A stretch of DNA of 64,000 nt from positions 56,091 to 120,090 of the forward strand of contig NZ_ABCT01000010.1 in NCBI RefSeq assembly GCF_000170915.1, read 5' to 3'. Below the pieces are notes generated by a model. That model did not search any database, was not told where the DNA came from, and saw only the letters and a program-made list of their open reading frames with translations. This document shows, piece by piece, positions 25,976-34,604 of this stretch. Each line of letters begins with the position of its first letter. Position 1 is the first letter of the stretch. This DNA comes from Limnobacter sp. MED105 (GTDB lineage Bacteria; Pseudomonadota; Gammaproteobacteria; Burkholderiales; Burkholderiaceae_B). The translations under genes were made by a program, and so were the position numbers.

Positions 25976-26883
25976 TCCTGTTCCCCTCTTCTTACAAAAT
26001 CGGCGATTGCCCACAAGGCTTTGTCGGCTTTCTCCACAAAGGCATTGAACATTTGAAAGTTGTGCCACATGCCTTCATGCACAGTGCAGCTTACTTGCAC
26101 TCCAGCGGATTTGGCGCGTTGCTCGAGCAATAAAGCGTCGTCCAGCAAAATTTCATCACTGCCTACTTGGATCAACATGGGCGGCAGGTCTTCAAGATCG
26201 GCAAACACTGGGGAAACCTTGGGATCAGTTGGCAGCACTTCGCCACAATAAGCCTGCACACCGCGCTGCAAAGGCACCACACTCAACATGGGGTCGGCCT
26301 TGGCTTTTGATTGAATGGAAGCGGCAGACAATGTCATGTCCACAAAGGGGGAAATCATCACCAGGCCGGCAGGCAAAGGAAGACCTTCATTGCGCGCATA
26401 AATGGCCATGGACAAAATATGTGCTGCGCCTGCCGAGTCTCCGACCAAGGTCATGTCTTTCGGCTTCACATCGAGATCCAGCAGAGCCTGATAGGCAGCC
26501 ATGCCGTCTTCAAGAGCCGCTGGGTAGGGGTCTTGCGGTGCCAATCGGTAATCAATCAGAAACACGCGTGCATTGCAGCGCACTGCAAGTTCGCTGGCCA
26601 AGGGCAAATGGGTTTCAAGCGAGCCTGCAAAAAAAGCGCCGCCATGCATGTGCAACAACACCTGGTCGGTGTGCGCATTGGCCGGGCGAACCAAGGCACA
26701 CATACAGGTACCCAGTTCTAGATACTCCACACGGGCATCGGGTCGAACCTTGAACAAGGGTGCGCCGGCATTCATGGTGGCCGCCAACCAACTGAGCGGA
26801 ATGGGAAGTTTGCCGGGCGCCTTGAACGTGCTGCGCAACGTTGCACGAACAGCTTTCTCGGCCACAAACTGAATCGGGTTCAT
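25972..26883 (-). CDS. HSL-type alpha/beta esterase
   Basis: The ATG at 26883 (MNPIQFVAEK) gives 303 residues. The HSL-family motifs are clear: the oxyanion motif HGGAFFAGS, nucleophile GDSAGA, an acidic residue in VGSDEILLDD and His in GMWHNFQ. Such enzymes hydrolyse short to medium acyl esters in the cytoplasm. It is the first gene of the esterase-SDR-hydrolase unit, divergent from the PaaX-like regulator at 27038, which is a natural candidate to control it across the 154-bp gap. Confidence 0.85.
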   Translation of the reverse strand: MNPIQFVAEKAVRATLRSTFKAPGKLPIPLSWLAATMNAGAPLFKVRPDARVEYLELGTCMCALVRPANAHTDQVLLHMHGGAFFAGSLETHLPLASELAVRCNARVFLIDYRLAPQDPYPAALEDGMAAYQALLDLDVKPKDMTLVGDSAGAAHILSMAIYARNEGLPLPAGLVMISPFVDMTLSAASIQSKAKADPMLSVVPLQRGVQAYCGEVLPTDPKVSPVFADLEDLPPMLIQVGSDEILLDDALLLEQRAKSAGVQVSCTVHEGMWHNFQMFNAFVEKADKALWAIADFVRRGEQE

Positions 26884-27037
26884 GAGTGCAGGGTCTCCGA
26901 ATGTTACAGCGCAATGCAATTTACGCTGTTTTTGTTATTTTCTTCAATATAGCGAATTTGCAGCAGGCCGCAGCACCAACCCACCACCCCACCCTGCAAC
27001 AAGTTAGACTATTACTTCCAATTTATTAAAAAATCCC

Positions 27038-27847
27038 GTGAAAACAAACGCTTCCCCAAAACAATTAATTCTCGGCTTGATGTTGGCGGGCAAAGGTCGC
27101 CAAGTGAAAGCTGCCCACATCGTACTGGCTTGCAGCCTGTTTGGTGTGTCGGAAAACAGTGCACGCGTGGCCATGGCCCGCCTGGTTGCTGAAGGCCAAT
27201 TAAAATCTGCTGGCCGTGGTATTTACACGCTGGGCAAACAAGCGGCGTTTACCGGGCAGGATATTCAGCGATGGAGCAACAGGCTCACCGCCACATGCGC
27301 ATGGGATGGAAGCTTTTACGCCGTGTTCACTGCCCACCTTGGGCGCAGCAATCGCAAGCAGTTGCTGCTTCGCGAGAAAGCGCTGGCACTGTTGGGCTTT
27401 CGGGAATTTGAACAAGGCCTGTTTTTACGCCCGGCCAATTTAAAACTAGGCCTGACAGGCATTCAGGAAAAACTGACGGCGCAAGGGGTCGAGAAAAACG
27501 TACTCACCTTTGAAATGAAGCCATCCAGCCTTGCGCAAACCAGTCAAATTCAAAAACTGTGGGAGATTCGAAAACTTGAGAGGCTTTACTTAAGCCACAC
27601 CAAAAAGTTGAACGACTGGATGCAAGGTTATTCACGCATGAAACTGGAAAAGGCTGCAAGGGACGCCTACCTGGTGGGTAGTCAGGCCATTTATGAAGTG
27701 CGCCGAGACCCCCTGCTTCCTGCAGAGTGGATTAACGCTGCTGCACGGCAACAATTCTTTGAAAGCGTGCTGCGCTTCGATGAGACAGGCACACGGGTGT
27801 GGCGCGAGTTGCAACTGCGTATATTGAAAGACGAGGAAGTGATCTAG
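27038..27847 (+). CDS. PaaX-family transcriptional regulator
   Basis: The 269-residue protein starts at a GTG. Residues 5-65 form a winged-helix DNA-binding region (LILGLMLAGKGRQ, then SENSARVAMARLVAEGQL, SAGRGIYTLG). The PaaX-type central region follows (WDGSFYAVFTAHLGRSNRK, and LGFREFEQGLFLRPANL). PaaX proteins are repressors released by aromatic acyl-CoA or related ligands. The diverging esterase/SDR operon and the downstream palindrome at 27889 are possible targets. The ligand is unknown. Confidence 0.8.
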   Translation: MKTNASPKQLILGLMLAGKGRQVKAAHIVLACSLFGVSENSARVAMARLVAEGQLKSAGRGIYTLGKQAAFTGQDIQRWSNRLTATCAWDGSFYAVFTAHLGRSNRKQLLLREKALALLGFREFEQGLFLRPANLKLGLTGIQEKLTAQGVEKNVLTFEMKPSSLAQTSQIQKLWEIRKLERLYLSHTKKLNDWMQGYSRMKLEKAARDAYLVGSQAIYEVRRDPLLPAEWINAAARQQFFESVLRFDETGTRVWRELQLRILKDEEVI

Positions 27848-27888
27848 AAAAGCATTTCATTACACTGCTTTACTTTTAATTCCACATC

Positions 27889-27900
27889 TGTAATATTACA
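27889..27900. promoter_or_regulatory. 12-bp palindrome upstream of metal-dependent hydrolase
   Basis: TGTAATATTACA is a perfect palindrome 58 bp before the ATG at 27958, in the 110-bp gap between the PaaX-like gene and the hydrolase gene. It could be an operator; no direct evidence links it to a regulator. Confidence 0.35.
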
Positions 27901-27957
27901 TCAGCAACTGTCAACGTCATTGATGGTAATGATGCACAAGACTCTGTGGAGGTCGTT

Positions 27958-28788
27958 ATGCGCACACCCGTTTCTATTCACCAGAAAGGTTCGAGCTTTC
28001 CGGTACGCCGAATGGATTTCGATTTCTCCGACTTCAACCGACACTTTGTCAATAACGACCCAGCCAGCAGCCACGTGTGGACGGCGTTTCAAGCCTATTT
28101 TCCTGAAGGTGAGCAATTTTTTGTTGACTCGGTAAGGGATGCAAAAAAATGGGTGAAAGACGAAGCCCTGTTGAGGGAAATCAGCGCCTTTATTGGCCAG
28201 GAAGCCATGCACGGCAAAGAACATCTTGAGGCCAATGCCGAGCTGAAACGCCAAGGCATCAATGTGAATGGCTGGGATGCCCGCACACGCTGGGCCCGCA
28301 AACGGCTAAACAGCTTACTGTCGGTAAAAGCACGCCTGGCAGGTACCAGCGCGGTTGAACACTACACTGCCGTGATCGCTGAACACATTATGAAAGACAA
28401 AGACTTTCACCACATGATTGTCGACCCAACCCTTAAAAACCTGATTTATTGGCATGCCATGGAAGAAAGCGAGCACCGCGCCGTGGCCTTTGACACGCAC
28501 AAAGCAGTGGGTGGCACCTATGCGCAGCGCGCAGTGGCCATGACGATTGTCTCGATTGGGATTGGCCCAGTGGTGCTGGCCGCCATGCTGAGCTGCATGA
28601 AACAGGACGGCGAGCTTTACAACTTGAAATCCTGGTTGAAATTCACCGATCTGTATTTCGGTCGCAAAGGGCTATTCCGAAAGATGATTCCCGATTTGTT
28701 GAAATTCTACAAACCGGGCTTTCACCCCATGCAGGCCAATATGGATGCGCCCATGAAACTCTGGAAGGAAAGGCTCTCGCTGGTTTAA
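27958..28788 (+). CDS. Metal-dependent hydrolase (PF10118 family)
   Basis: The ATG at 27958 has a TGGAGG site 5 bases upstream, better than the in-frame start at 27946. The 276-residue protein carries the family's metal-site motifs: FIGQEAMHGKEH, HYTAVIAEH and HAMEESEHRAVAFD, arranged as in ferritin-like di-metal helical bundles. It is predicted cytoplasmic with one or two hydrophobic helices near residue 190 (AVAMTIVSIGIGPVVLAAML). The substrate is unknown; neighbouring genes suggest lipid or ester metabolism. Confidence 0.8.
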   Translation: MRTPVSIHQKGSSFPVRRMDFDFSDFNRHFVNNDPASSHVWTAFQAYFPEGEQFFVDSVRDAKKWVKDEALLREISAFIGQEAMHGKEHLEANAELKRQGINVNGWDARTRWARKRLNSLLSVKARLAGTSAVEHYTAVIAEHIMKDKDFHHMIVDPTLKNLIYWHAMEESEHRAVAFDTHKAVGGTYAQRAVAMTIVSIGIGPVVLAAMLSCMKQDGELYNLKSWLKFTDLYFGRKGLFRKMIPDLLKFYKPGFHPMQANMDAPMKLWKERLSLV

Positions 28789-28990
28789 TAAAAAAAAATT
28801 TGAACGATTGATTGAATCTGAGTTACATTTCCGTCAGTATCAAAGTTAATCGTTGTAAACATAGGGTCTTTACTCAAGTATTATTCAGTGAGCAGACCCC
28901 GTAAAATTTTAAAAACAACCAGCACAAAACTCACGACACTCGAAGCCAGGCGCACAGCGACCCGGCACGTCGGAGCCAGGAGACAGACCA

Positions 28991-30441
28991 ATGGTGTTTT
29001 TGCAGCAAAGCTCTCTTCGGAGAGCCTGTGCCGTGGCGTTTTCAATCACGGCGTTTTCGCTTAGCCAGCAAGCATTTGCTGGCGGTACAGCCAACGACAA
29101 TCAAAGCACGATGGGCATTGCCACGGCCGGCGCAGGCCAGGCCGCTGAAGCCTCGGATGCGTCGGTGATCTTTTTTAATCCGGCTGCGCTGACGCGTTTC
29201 AAGCGCATCGAGGTATTGAACGTGGCCAGTATTGCCACCTTCGACAACGATTACACCTCAACCCAAAACAACGACGGTCCCCCCACCGATGACGGGCGTG
29301 AAGGCTCCGCTGGTGAGTTTTTCTCTAGAAAAGACGGCTACGACTCAGCCCTGTTCATTCCCGGTTTATTCGTGGCCATTCCGGTCAGCCCCAAGCTGGT
29401 GGTGGGTTTCAGCGCATCGGGTTCTCATGGTTTGTTGACCCGTTATCGCGAAGACTATCCTGGCCGTGGTTCTGGTCGTGAAAGTGATTTGAAGGTAACG
29501 CGTTTGAACCTTGGCTTTGGCTACAAGCTAACCCCTACCTTATCGATTGGTGCAAACGGTTCTTATGAACGCTATTTTCAGTCGATCAAACTGCGTGTAA
29601 ATTTCCGCGATGCCGTGAGCAAGCTGGGGCCACCCGGAACAACCGCTCTGCTCGACGGCTTGAACACATTGGGACAAGCCCCCCCCATCCCGGGCGAAAC
29701 CGACGGCAAGTTGCGGATTTTTGGTTGGGCTTTCAATGCGCAGGCTGGCCTGCTGTGGGAACCCACAGATCGGACAAGAATTGGTGCGTCTTATCGCCCC
29801 AAAACCCGGTTCAACGGCAACCAGGGCGAACTGACGATCAACGAAAATGCGGACACAGCTGCTTTCCGCAACTTTTGGCGACAGCCCCTCATTGGCGTGG
29901 GAGGCCCGATTCTGGGTGTGACGTCACAGCGGCTGGCGATTGCTTCACACACAGCTCGCCAAGCGTGATTTCCCGACGAGTCCGCATCTCGCTGTTCCCA
30001 TACAGCCGAACTGGACTGATGCCACTACACCTATCAGGATACACAGAGACTTTCTGCGCTATGAGCGGGTGCACGGCCGAGTGATTGAGGACGTCCACAA
30101 ACTTCAAAGCGGCACATGCTTACCGGGTTGGCTTGAACTACAAAGCCTACAAACGCCTGACTTTGCATGCAGGTTATGGCATGGAAAACGGTGTGGTGGG
30201 TGACGACCTGCGCATTCCAATTTTGCCTGACAACGATCGCCGCTTCTACGGCATAGGAGCCAGCTTCACGCCCAGCCGTGACACCACGCTTTCCGTGGCG
30301 TACGGCATTATCGATGTTGATGCAAGCGTGGTTGGTAACAACGATCAAGTTACACCGGTTGAAGTGTCAGGCGGTGAGTTCAAAGGTATTGCAGACCTCG
30401 ACGCTGACTTCGTATCGTTCAGCTTGATTCAAAAGTTTTAA
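28991..30441 (+). pseudogene. FadL/OmpP1-type outer membrane transporter, frame disrupted
   Basis: The frame from 28991 has an AGGAG site, a signal peptide (VAFSITAFSLSQQAFAGG) and the FadL N-terminal plug-like motif GIATAGAGQAAEASDASVI, followed by FFNPAALTRF. It stops at 29968. A different frame continues the same protein from about 30090 to 30441 (AYRVGLNYKAYKRLTLHAGY, then IPILPDNDRRFYGIGASF) and ends in the typical porin terminus SFSLIQKF. Between about 29870 and 30100 no frame reads well, and at least two frame changes are needed. Either the gene is decayed or the sequence has errors here. Intact, it would import long-chain fatty acids or hydrocarbons. Confidence 0.75.
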
Positions 30442-30476
30442 GTGTTGATAAAAACACCCTTGAGGCAGTAACTTGG

Positions 30477-30504
30477 AACGGTCGCTTTAGGCGACCGTTT
30501 TTTT
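30477..30504 (+). terminator. Rho-independent terminator after the FadL-type gene
   Basis: AACGGTCGC (30477-30485) pairs with GCGACCGTT (30491-30499) around a 5-base loop, followed by T7 on the plus strand. It overlaps the stop codon of the convergent DUF533 gene. Confidence 0.9.
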
Positions 30505-31170
30505 CGCCTGCTCAACTTGTGCACGCAGCTCTACTTCCAGTGTAGGGTCCAGCCGCAACTGCTTGGCCAGTTCTTGCAGGTAGCTTCGCTCCATAAAACT
30601 TTCCTCGTCCACCACCAACACGCTGGCCAGAAACATCTCGGCGGCCAACTCAGGAGTAGTTGCATAACCCGCAATTTCCAGAGGGTCCAGCGGCTTGTTC
30701 ATTTCTTGATCGAACCAGCGCTGCAATTGAGGATCGCTGGTAAGTTTTGCAATTTCACCGTCAATCAATTGGCGCTCTTTGGCATCAATATGACCATCGG
30801 CTTTTGCGGCGCCAATCAAGGCCCGCAAAATAGCTTGGCTGTGCTGCTCTACTTGTGGTTCTGGCAAACGGTCCACGGTTTGCGGTTCGCGTGTGGCGGC
30901 AATATTGCCTTGTTGCTGTTGCCAATTGCCATAAGCTTTATAAGCCAGCACGCCCAAGGCCGCCAAACCACCATAGGTAATCACCTTGCCTGCCATTTTT
31001 TTGTGGCGCTTGTTGCCCAACAACATGCCCAAGGCTGCTGTGGCGGCAGCACCGCCACCAGCGCCGACCAACACATCTTTCATTTGCATATTGCCAGTGG
31101 CCTTGCCACCACTTTGCAACATGCCAGTACCCGCTTTCAAGAGTTGATCAATCAGACTTTTCGAATTCAC
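30487..31170 (-). CDS. DUF533/YebE-like protein with TerB-like domain
   Basis: The GTG start at 31170 has a GGAG site. The 227-residue protein has an N-terminal segment (MNSKSLIDQLLKAG), a Gly/Ala-rich hydrophobic region near residues 35-80 (LVGAGGGAAATAALGMLLGN, VITYGGLAALGVLAYKAYG) and a C-terminal TerB-like helical domain (about 110-220, including AAKADGHIDAKERQLIDGEI with an acidic metal-like loop). This is the layout of DUF533/YebE proteins, inner-membrane proteins of unknown function. It converges on the disrupted porin gene and follows, with a 63-bp gap, the sulfatase-FGE pair on the same strand. Confidence 0.85.
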   Translation of the reverse strand: MNSKSLIDQLLKAGTGMLQSGGKATGNMQMKDVLVGAGGGAAATAALGMLLGNKRHKKMAGKVITYGGLAALGVLAYKAYGNWQQQQGNIAATREPQTVDRLPEPQVEQHSQAILRALIGAAKADGHIDAKERQLIDGEIAKLTSDPQLQRWFDQEMNKPLDPLEIAGYATTPELAAEMFLASVLVVDEESFMERSYLQELAKQLRLDPTLEVELRAQVEQAKKTVA

Positions 31171-31233
31171 ACACAGCTCCAGTTTTTTGTTCTTGAACTG
31201 AATGGACTGCGGCGATTAAAAAAGATTCCCTGC

Positions 31234-32073
31234 TTACTTGGGTGAGGTGTTGTAAGCACAACGAAAACCAAGGTGGGAGGTGCTGCTGGCCCCGGCAATG
31301 CCAATGCGAGCGGCAGGCCGATAACGCAGACAATATTCTGCAGCACACAGGTGTGAGCCACCCTTCAGGGTAAACAAGGTGTTGGAGTCTTGCTGCGGGC
31401 TGCACGAACAACAACCGGCCGGCTTGTCGAGGGCAGGAGCAGCAAAGGTCGACTGCGTCCATTCCCACACATTGCCGATCATGTCGTACAAACCATAACC
31501 ATTGGCCGGAAACTGGCCCACAGCCACAGTACCCGGTAATCCACCGGGGGCGTAATACCAGGGAAACGCACCTTGCCAAACCTGCGCCATGCGTTGACCA
31601 TTGGGTGCAAATTCGTCCCCCCAGGCAAATTGCGCATAGTGCGGGCCGCCGCGTGCGGCAAATTCCCATTCGGCTTCTGTGGGCAAGCGCCCACCTGCCC
31701 ACGCAGCATAAGCTTTGGCATCTTCAAGAGCCACATGCACCACAGGGTGTTCGCTAAAATCACCGGGCAGCTCAGTACCTGGGCGTGGGTTGTACCAGCA
31801 AGCGCCCTGCACTGCTTTCCACCATTGATCGGGATTGTTCAAAGGCACTGGGCCTTGGGTCATTTGAAACACATGGGAATGACCCGTGCGCTCGGCAGCA
31901 GTCATATACTGCGTCGCCTCTACAAATTCGGCGAAATCTGAGTTGCGCACGGGAAAAACATCGATTGCGAATTCGGCCACACTCTCAGTGCGCTCAGGAC
32001 GCTCTTCGGGATAATGGCGATTCGATCCCATTCGAAACTCGCCACCCGAGAGCATGTTGCAGAGTCTAGACAT
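31234..32073 (-). CDS. Formylglycine-generating enzyme (FGE/SUMF1 family)
   Basis: A 279-residue cytoplasmic protein with no signal peptide. It has the FGE-sulfatase fold motifs GGEFRMGS, HPVVHVALEDAKAYAAWAGG, RLPTEAEWEFAARGG and NVWEWTQS, and the C-terminal GGSHLCAAEYCLRYR. The two cysteines at about 243 and 248 match the catalytic pair of aerobic Cu-dependent FGEs, so the enzyme is likely active. FGE oxidises the Cys of a CxPxR motif in sulfatases to formylglycine. The start overlaps the end of the sulfatase gene by 8 bases, so substrate and maturase are coupled. Confidence 0.9.
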   Translation of the reverse strand: MSRLCNMLSGGEFRMGSNRHYPEERPERTESVAEFAIDVFPVRNSDFAEFVEATQYMTAAERTGHSHVFQMTQGPVPLNNPDQWWKAVQGACWYNPRPGTELPGDFSEHPVVHVALEDAKAYAAWAGGRLPTEAEWEFAARGGPHYAQFAWGDEFAPNGQRMAQVWQGAFPWYYAPGGLPGTVAVGQFPANGYGLYDMIGNVWEWTQSTFAAPALDKPAGCCSCSPQQDSNTLFTLKGGSHLCAAEYCLRYRPAARIGIAGASSTSHLGFRCAYNTSPK

Positions 32074-34495
32074 TCAATCCCATTTGGCTCAAAAAGCGCA
32101 GCATTTCAACCGGATTGACTTTACTGGTGTCTACATCAATTGTCACCTTGCCCAACTTGCCCTGAAAAGGATTGGGGCCTTTGTAGCGGGTCGATACCTG
32201 GTTACCTAAATCAGCACCTACCGTGAAGCCATCGTAGCTGGTTGAAAATAAAACGCGCTTGAAAGTGTGCTTGGCCACTTGCTGACCATTCACAAACAAA
32301 GCACCTTCCCCATCAAATGGGCGGCCAGTCATGCGCTGCTGATACCTGATTTTCAATTTGCCTTCGGGCAACACGTCGCTTGATTCCATTCTCTCGACAT
32401 AAGGGACCAGGCTTTGTTCATAACACAGTTTGCCATTTTGAATGTAAAGCACCCAACCTGCATATTTGGCGCCTTGGGCCAGCAATACGCCATCGCCCGC
32501 AGCCTTGCTGCGTTCACATTCCAGCTCAATGGTGTGCGACAAACCACACACAATGGGTGCCACGTCGCGTGCCAAACGCTCAACAGGTGGATAAAAATCC
32601 CAACGTGCCCGCAAGCCTTTCTCTTGCCTGTCCTGAACCAAACGAAGTACCAAATTGCGATCATCGAGAGGCAACACATTGTACTGTTGCGCGGCCTGTA
32701 ACCATTTGCTTTTCAGGCGCTCCACAACCTCTGGGAATTGGGTCGCGAGGTCTGTGCCTTCGGCGGGATCTTTGCTCAAATCGTAGAGTTCCCACACATC
32801 GTCCTCGAAAGGTTTGCCACGCGTGTGGCGCGCCACTGCACGCCAATTGTTCTCCATGTAAGCGCGGTGTCCCCCCAGCTCAAAGTACTGCTCACTTCGC
32901 GTAGGACTGTCAGCCTTGCTGAAGGTGGGCAACACACTTTGCCCTTCAATCGGCTTTTGAGGCTGACCTTTATACACAGCGGGGCGTTCAACACCGGTGG
33001 CTTCCAACAAGGTGGGGAACAAATCCACCACGTGCACAAAGTTGTTGCGCAATTCGCCCTGTGCTGCAATGCCCTTGGGCCAGCTCATAATCAAGGGGTC
33101 GGCTACACCTCCAAGGTGTGCATACTGTTTGTACATTTTGAATGGCGTGTTCGATGCACTGGCCCAACCCATGGGGTAATGGGGAAAGGTGCCCTCCTCG
33201 CCCAGCACATCGTACAACTGTGCGGCTTCTTCTACTGGAATCGGACGACCAAATGCAGGTGCGAACACATTGGGCGTGCCGGTGGGTGTGCCCTCAGGTG
33301 ATCCGCCATTGTCAGAAAAAAGAACAACAATGGTGTTGTCGCGCACACCCAGCTCATCGAGGCTTTGCAACAAGCGGGCAATGTTGGAGTCCATATTGCT
33401 CATCAAACCTGCATACACTTCCATGTAGCGCGCCGTAATTTTTTTGTGCGCCTCAGGTAACTTGTCCCAGCTGTCTGAACCAAAGGAAAGCGGCGGCAAT
33501 TCAACGGTATCGGGCATGATACCCATCGCTTTTTGTCGCGCAAGGCGCTCGGCACGCACGGTGTCCCAACCTTTGTCGTACCGACCTTTGTAAGCATCCC
33601 GTTCACGGGACCGGGCCTGCAAAGGCGAATGGGGGCCTGGAAAAGCCAAGTGAAGATAAAACGGTTTACCCGGCTCCAGCGCTTGCTGGGTGCGAATGTA
33701 GGTGATGGCGCGGTCGGTCAGGTCATCGCACACGAAATAGTCGGGGGTGTCTGGCGGCTCGACAGGCGCAATCCCGTCAAACAACTCGGAAGGTTTGAAG
33801 TAATCGGTGGAATGCCCCTGAAACCAGTAGGCACGGTCGAAACCGCGTTGTGTGGGCCAGTTGTCGTAGGGGCCATTGGCCCCGGTGGTGTGTGCGTTGT
33901 TCAGGTGCCACTTGCCACTGAGAAAAGTAGACCAACCAGCACCCTGCAGTATTTCAGCCAAGGTGGCTGCCTCGTGGGTTAAATCGCCACGATAGCCGGG
34001 GTAACCCGCGTCGATATCAGCAAGCCAACCCATGCCCGCGGAATGATGATTCAAACCCGTGAGAAACGAGGCTCGTGTGGGTGAACACATGGAACAGGTG
34101 CGAAAGTTGGTGTACTGCAAACCGGTTTTTGCCAAGGTATCGATGGCTGGGGTTTTTATTTCACTGCCGTAGCAACCCAAATCGGAAAAACCGCAATCGT
34201 CCAACAAAATAACCACCACATTGGGCGCGCCGTCTTTGGCCTTTGTTTTGCTGGCAGTGGCTGGGCGAGAATCCTGAAATGACAGGGCCACCTGCGCTGC
34301 CTCACCTTCTGGCAATGCTTTGGGTGTCATCAGGGCGCGTGCTTTGGTATTGGCTACGTGTGCACCGGTGGCAGCCACGCCCACTGTGGCTGCGCCCACG
34401 GCGAGGCCTGAGAGAAAAGCACGTCGTTTCAAACGTTTTGGAGACAAGTCTTCTGGATTGTCGTGGTCATGCTGATCGTCACTTTGCTGCGCCAT
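32066..34495 (-). CDS. Arylsulfatase, Tat-exported, Cys-type
   Basis: An 809-residue sulfatase preceded by a GGGGAC site. The N-terminus has an acidic leader (DDQHDHDNPED) and a Tat signal with KRRAFLSGLAVG. The catalytic motif CSPTR has its modifiable Cys at residue 137; nearby are LLDDCGFSDLG (metal aspartates), SGKWHL and VLFSDNGGS. The last 230 residues include a lectin-like beta-sandwich (FTVGADLGNQVS). Its FGE partner is encoded just downstream. Because Tat exports folded proteins, modification in the cytoplasm before export is expected. It hydrolyses sulfate esters in the periplasm; the substrate is unknown. Confidence 0.9.
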   Translation of the reverse strand: MAQQSDDQHDHDNPEDLSPKRLKRRAFLSGLAVGAATVGVAATGAHVANTKARALMTPKALPEGEAAQVALSFQDSRPATASKTKAKDGAPNVVVILLDDCGFSDLGCYGSEIKTPAIDTLAKTGLQYTNFRTCSMCSPTRASFLTGLNHHSAGMGWLADIDAGYPGYRGDLTHEAATLAEILQGAGWSTFLSGKWHLNNAHTTGANGPYDNWPTQRGFDRAYWFQGHSTDYFKPSELFDGIAPVEPPDTPDYFVCDDLTDRAITYIRTQQALEPGKPFYLHLAFPGPHSPLQARSRERDAYKGRYDKGWDTVRAERLARQKAMGIMPDTVELPPLSFGSDSWDKLPEAHKKITARYMEVYAGLMSNMDSNIARLLQSLDELGVRDNTIVVLFSDNGGSPEGTPTGTPNVFAPAFGRPIPVEEAAQLYDVLGEEGTFPHYPMGWASASNTPFKMYKQYAHLGGVADPLIMSWPKGIAAQGELRNNFVHVVDLFPTLLEATGVERPAVYKGQPQKPIEGQSVLPTFSKADSPTRSEQYFELGGHRAYMENNWRAVARHTRGKPFEDDVWELYDLSKDPAEGTDLATQFPEVVERLKSKWLQAAQQYNVLPLDDRNLVLRLVQDRQEKGLRARWDFYPPVERLARDVAPIVCGLSHTIELECERSKAAGDGVLLAQGAKYAGWVLYIQNGKLCYEQSLVPYVERMESSDVLPEGKLKIRYQQRMTGRPFDGEGALFVNGQQVAKHTFKRVLFSTSYDGFTVGADLGNQVSTRYKGPNPFQGKLGKVTIDVDTSKVNPVEMLRFLSQMGLNV

Positions 34496-34544
34496 GTTTG
34501 TCCCCTATTTGAATTGAATGTGTCTGATTTTTCTATTGCTTAAC

Positions 34545-34567
34545 TAGTGACACTATTTGTGTCACTA
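34545..34567. promoter_or_regulatory. Perfect inverted repeat, likely TetR operator
   Basis: TAGTGACAC (34545-34553) and GTGTCACTA (34559-34567) form a perfect 9-bp inverted repeat with a 5-bp spacer, 38 bp before the ATG of the GST gene at 34605. That gene is coupled to a TetR-type regulator (35687), which is the natural binder. Confidence 0.65.
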
Positions 34568-34604
34568 TATACAAAAGAAATTCGAATCTCAAGGAGTCGA
34601 GCAC

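Noticed and set aside
29940..30203. Separate small gene in the middle of the disrupted porin
   Set aside because: It overlaps both porin fragments and has no start context; it is better explained as frame-shifted porin sequence.
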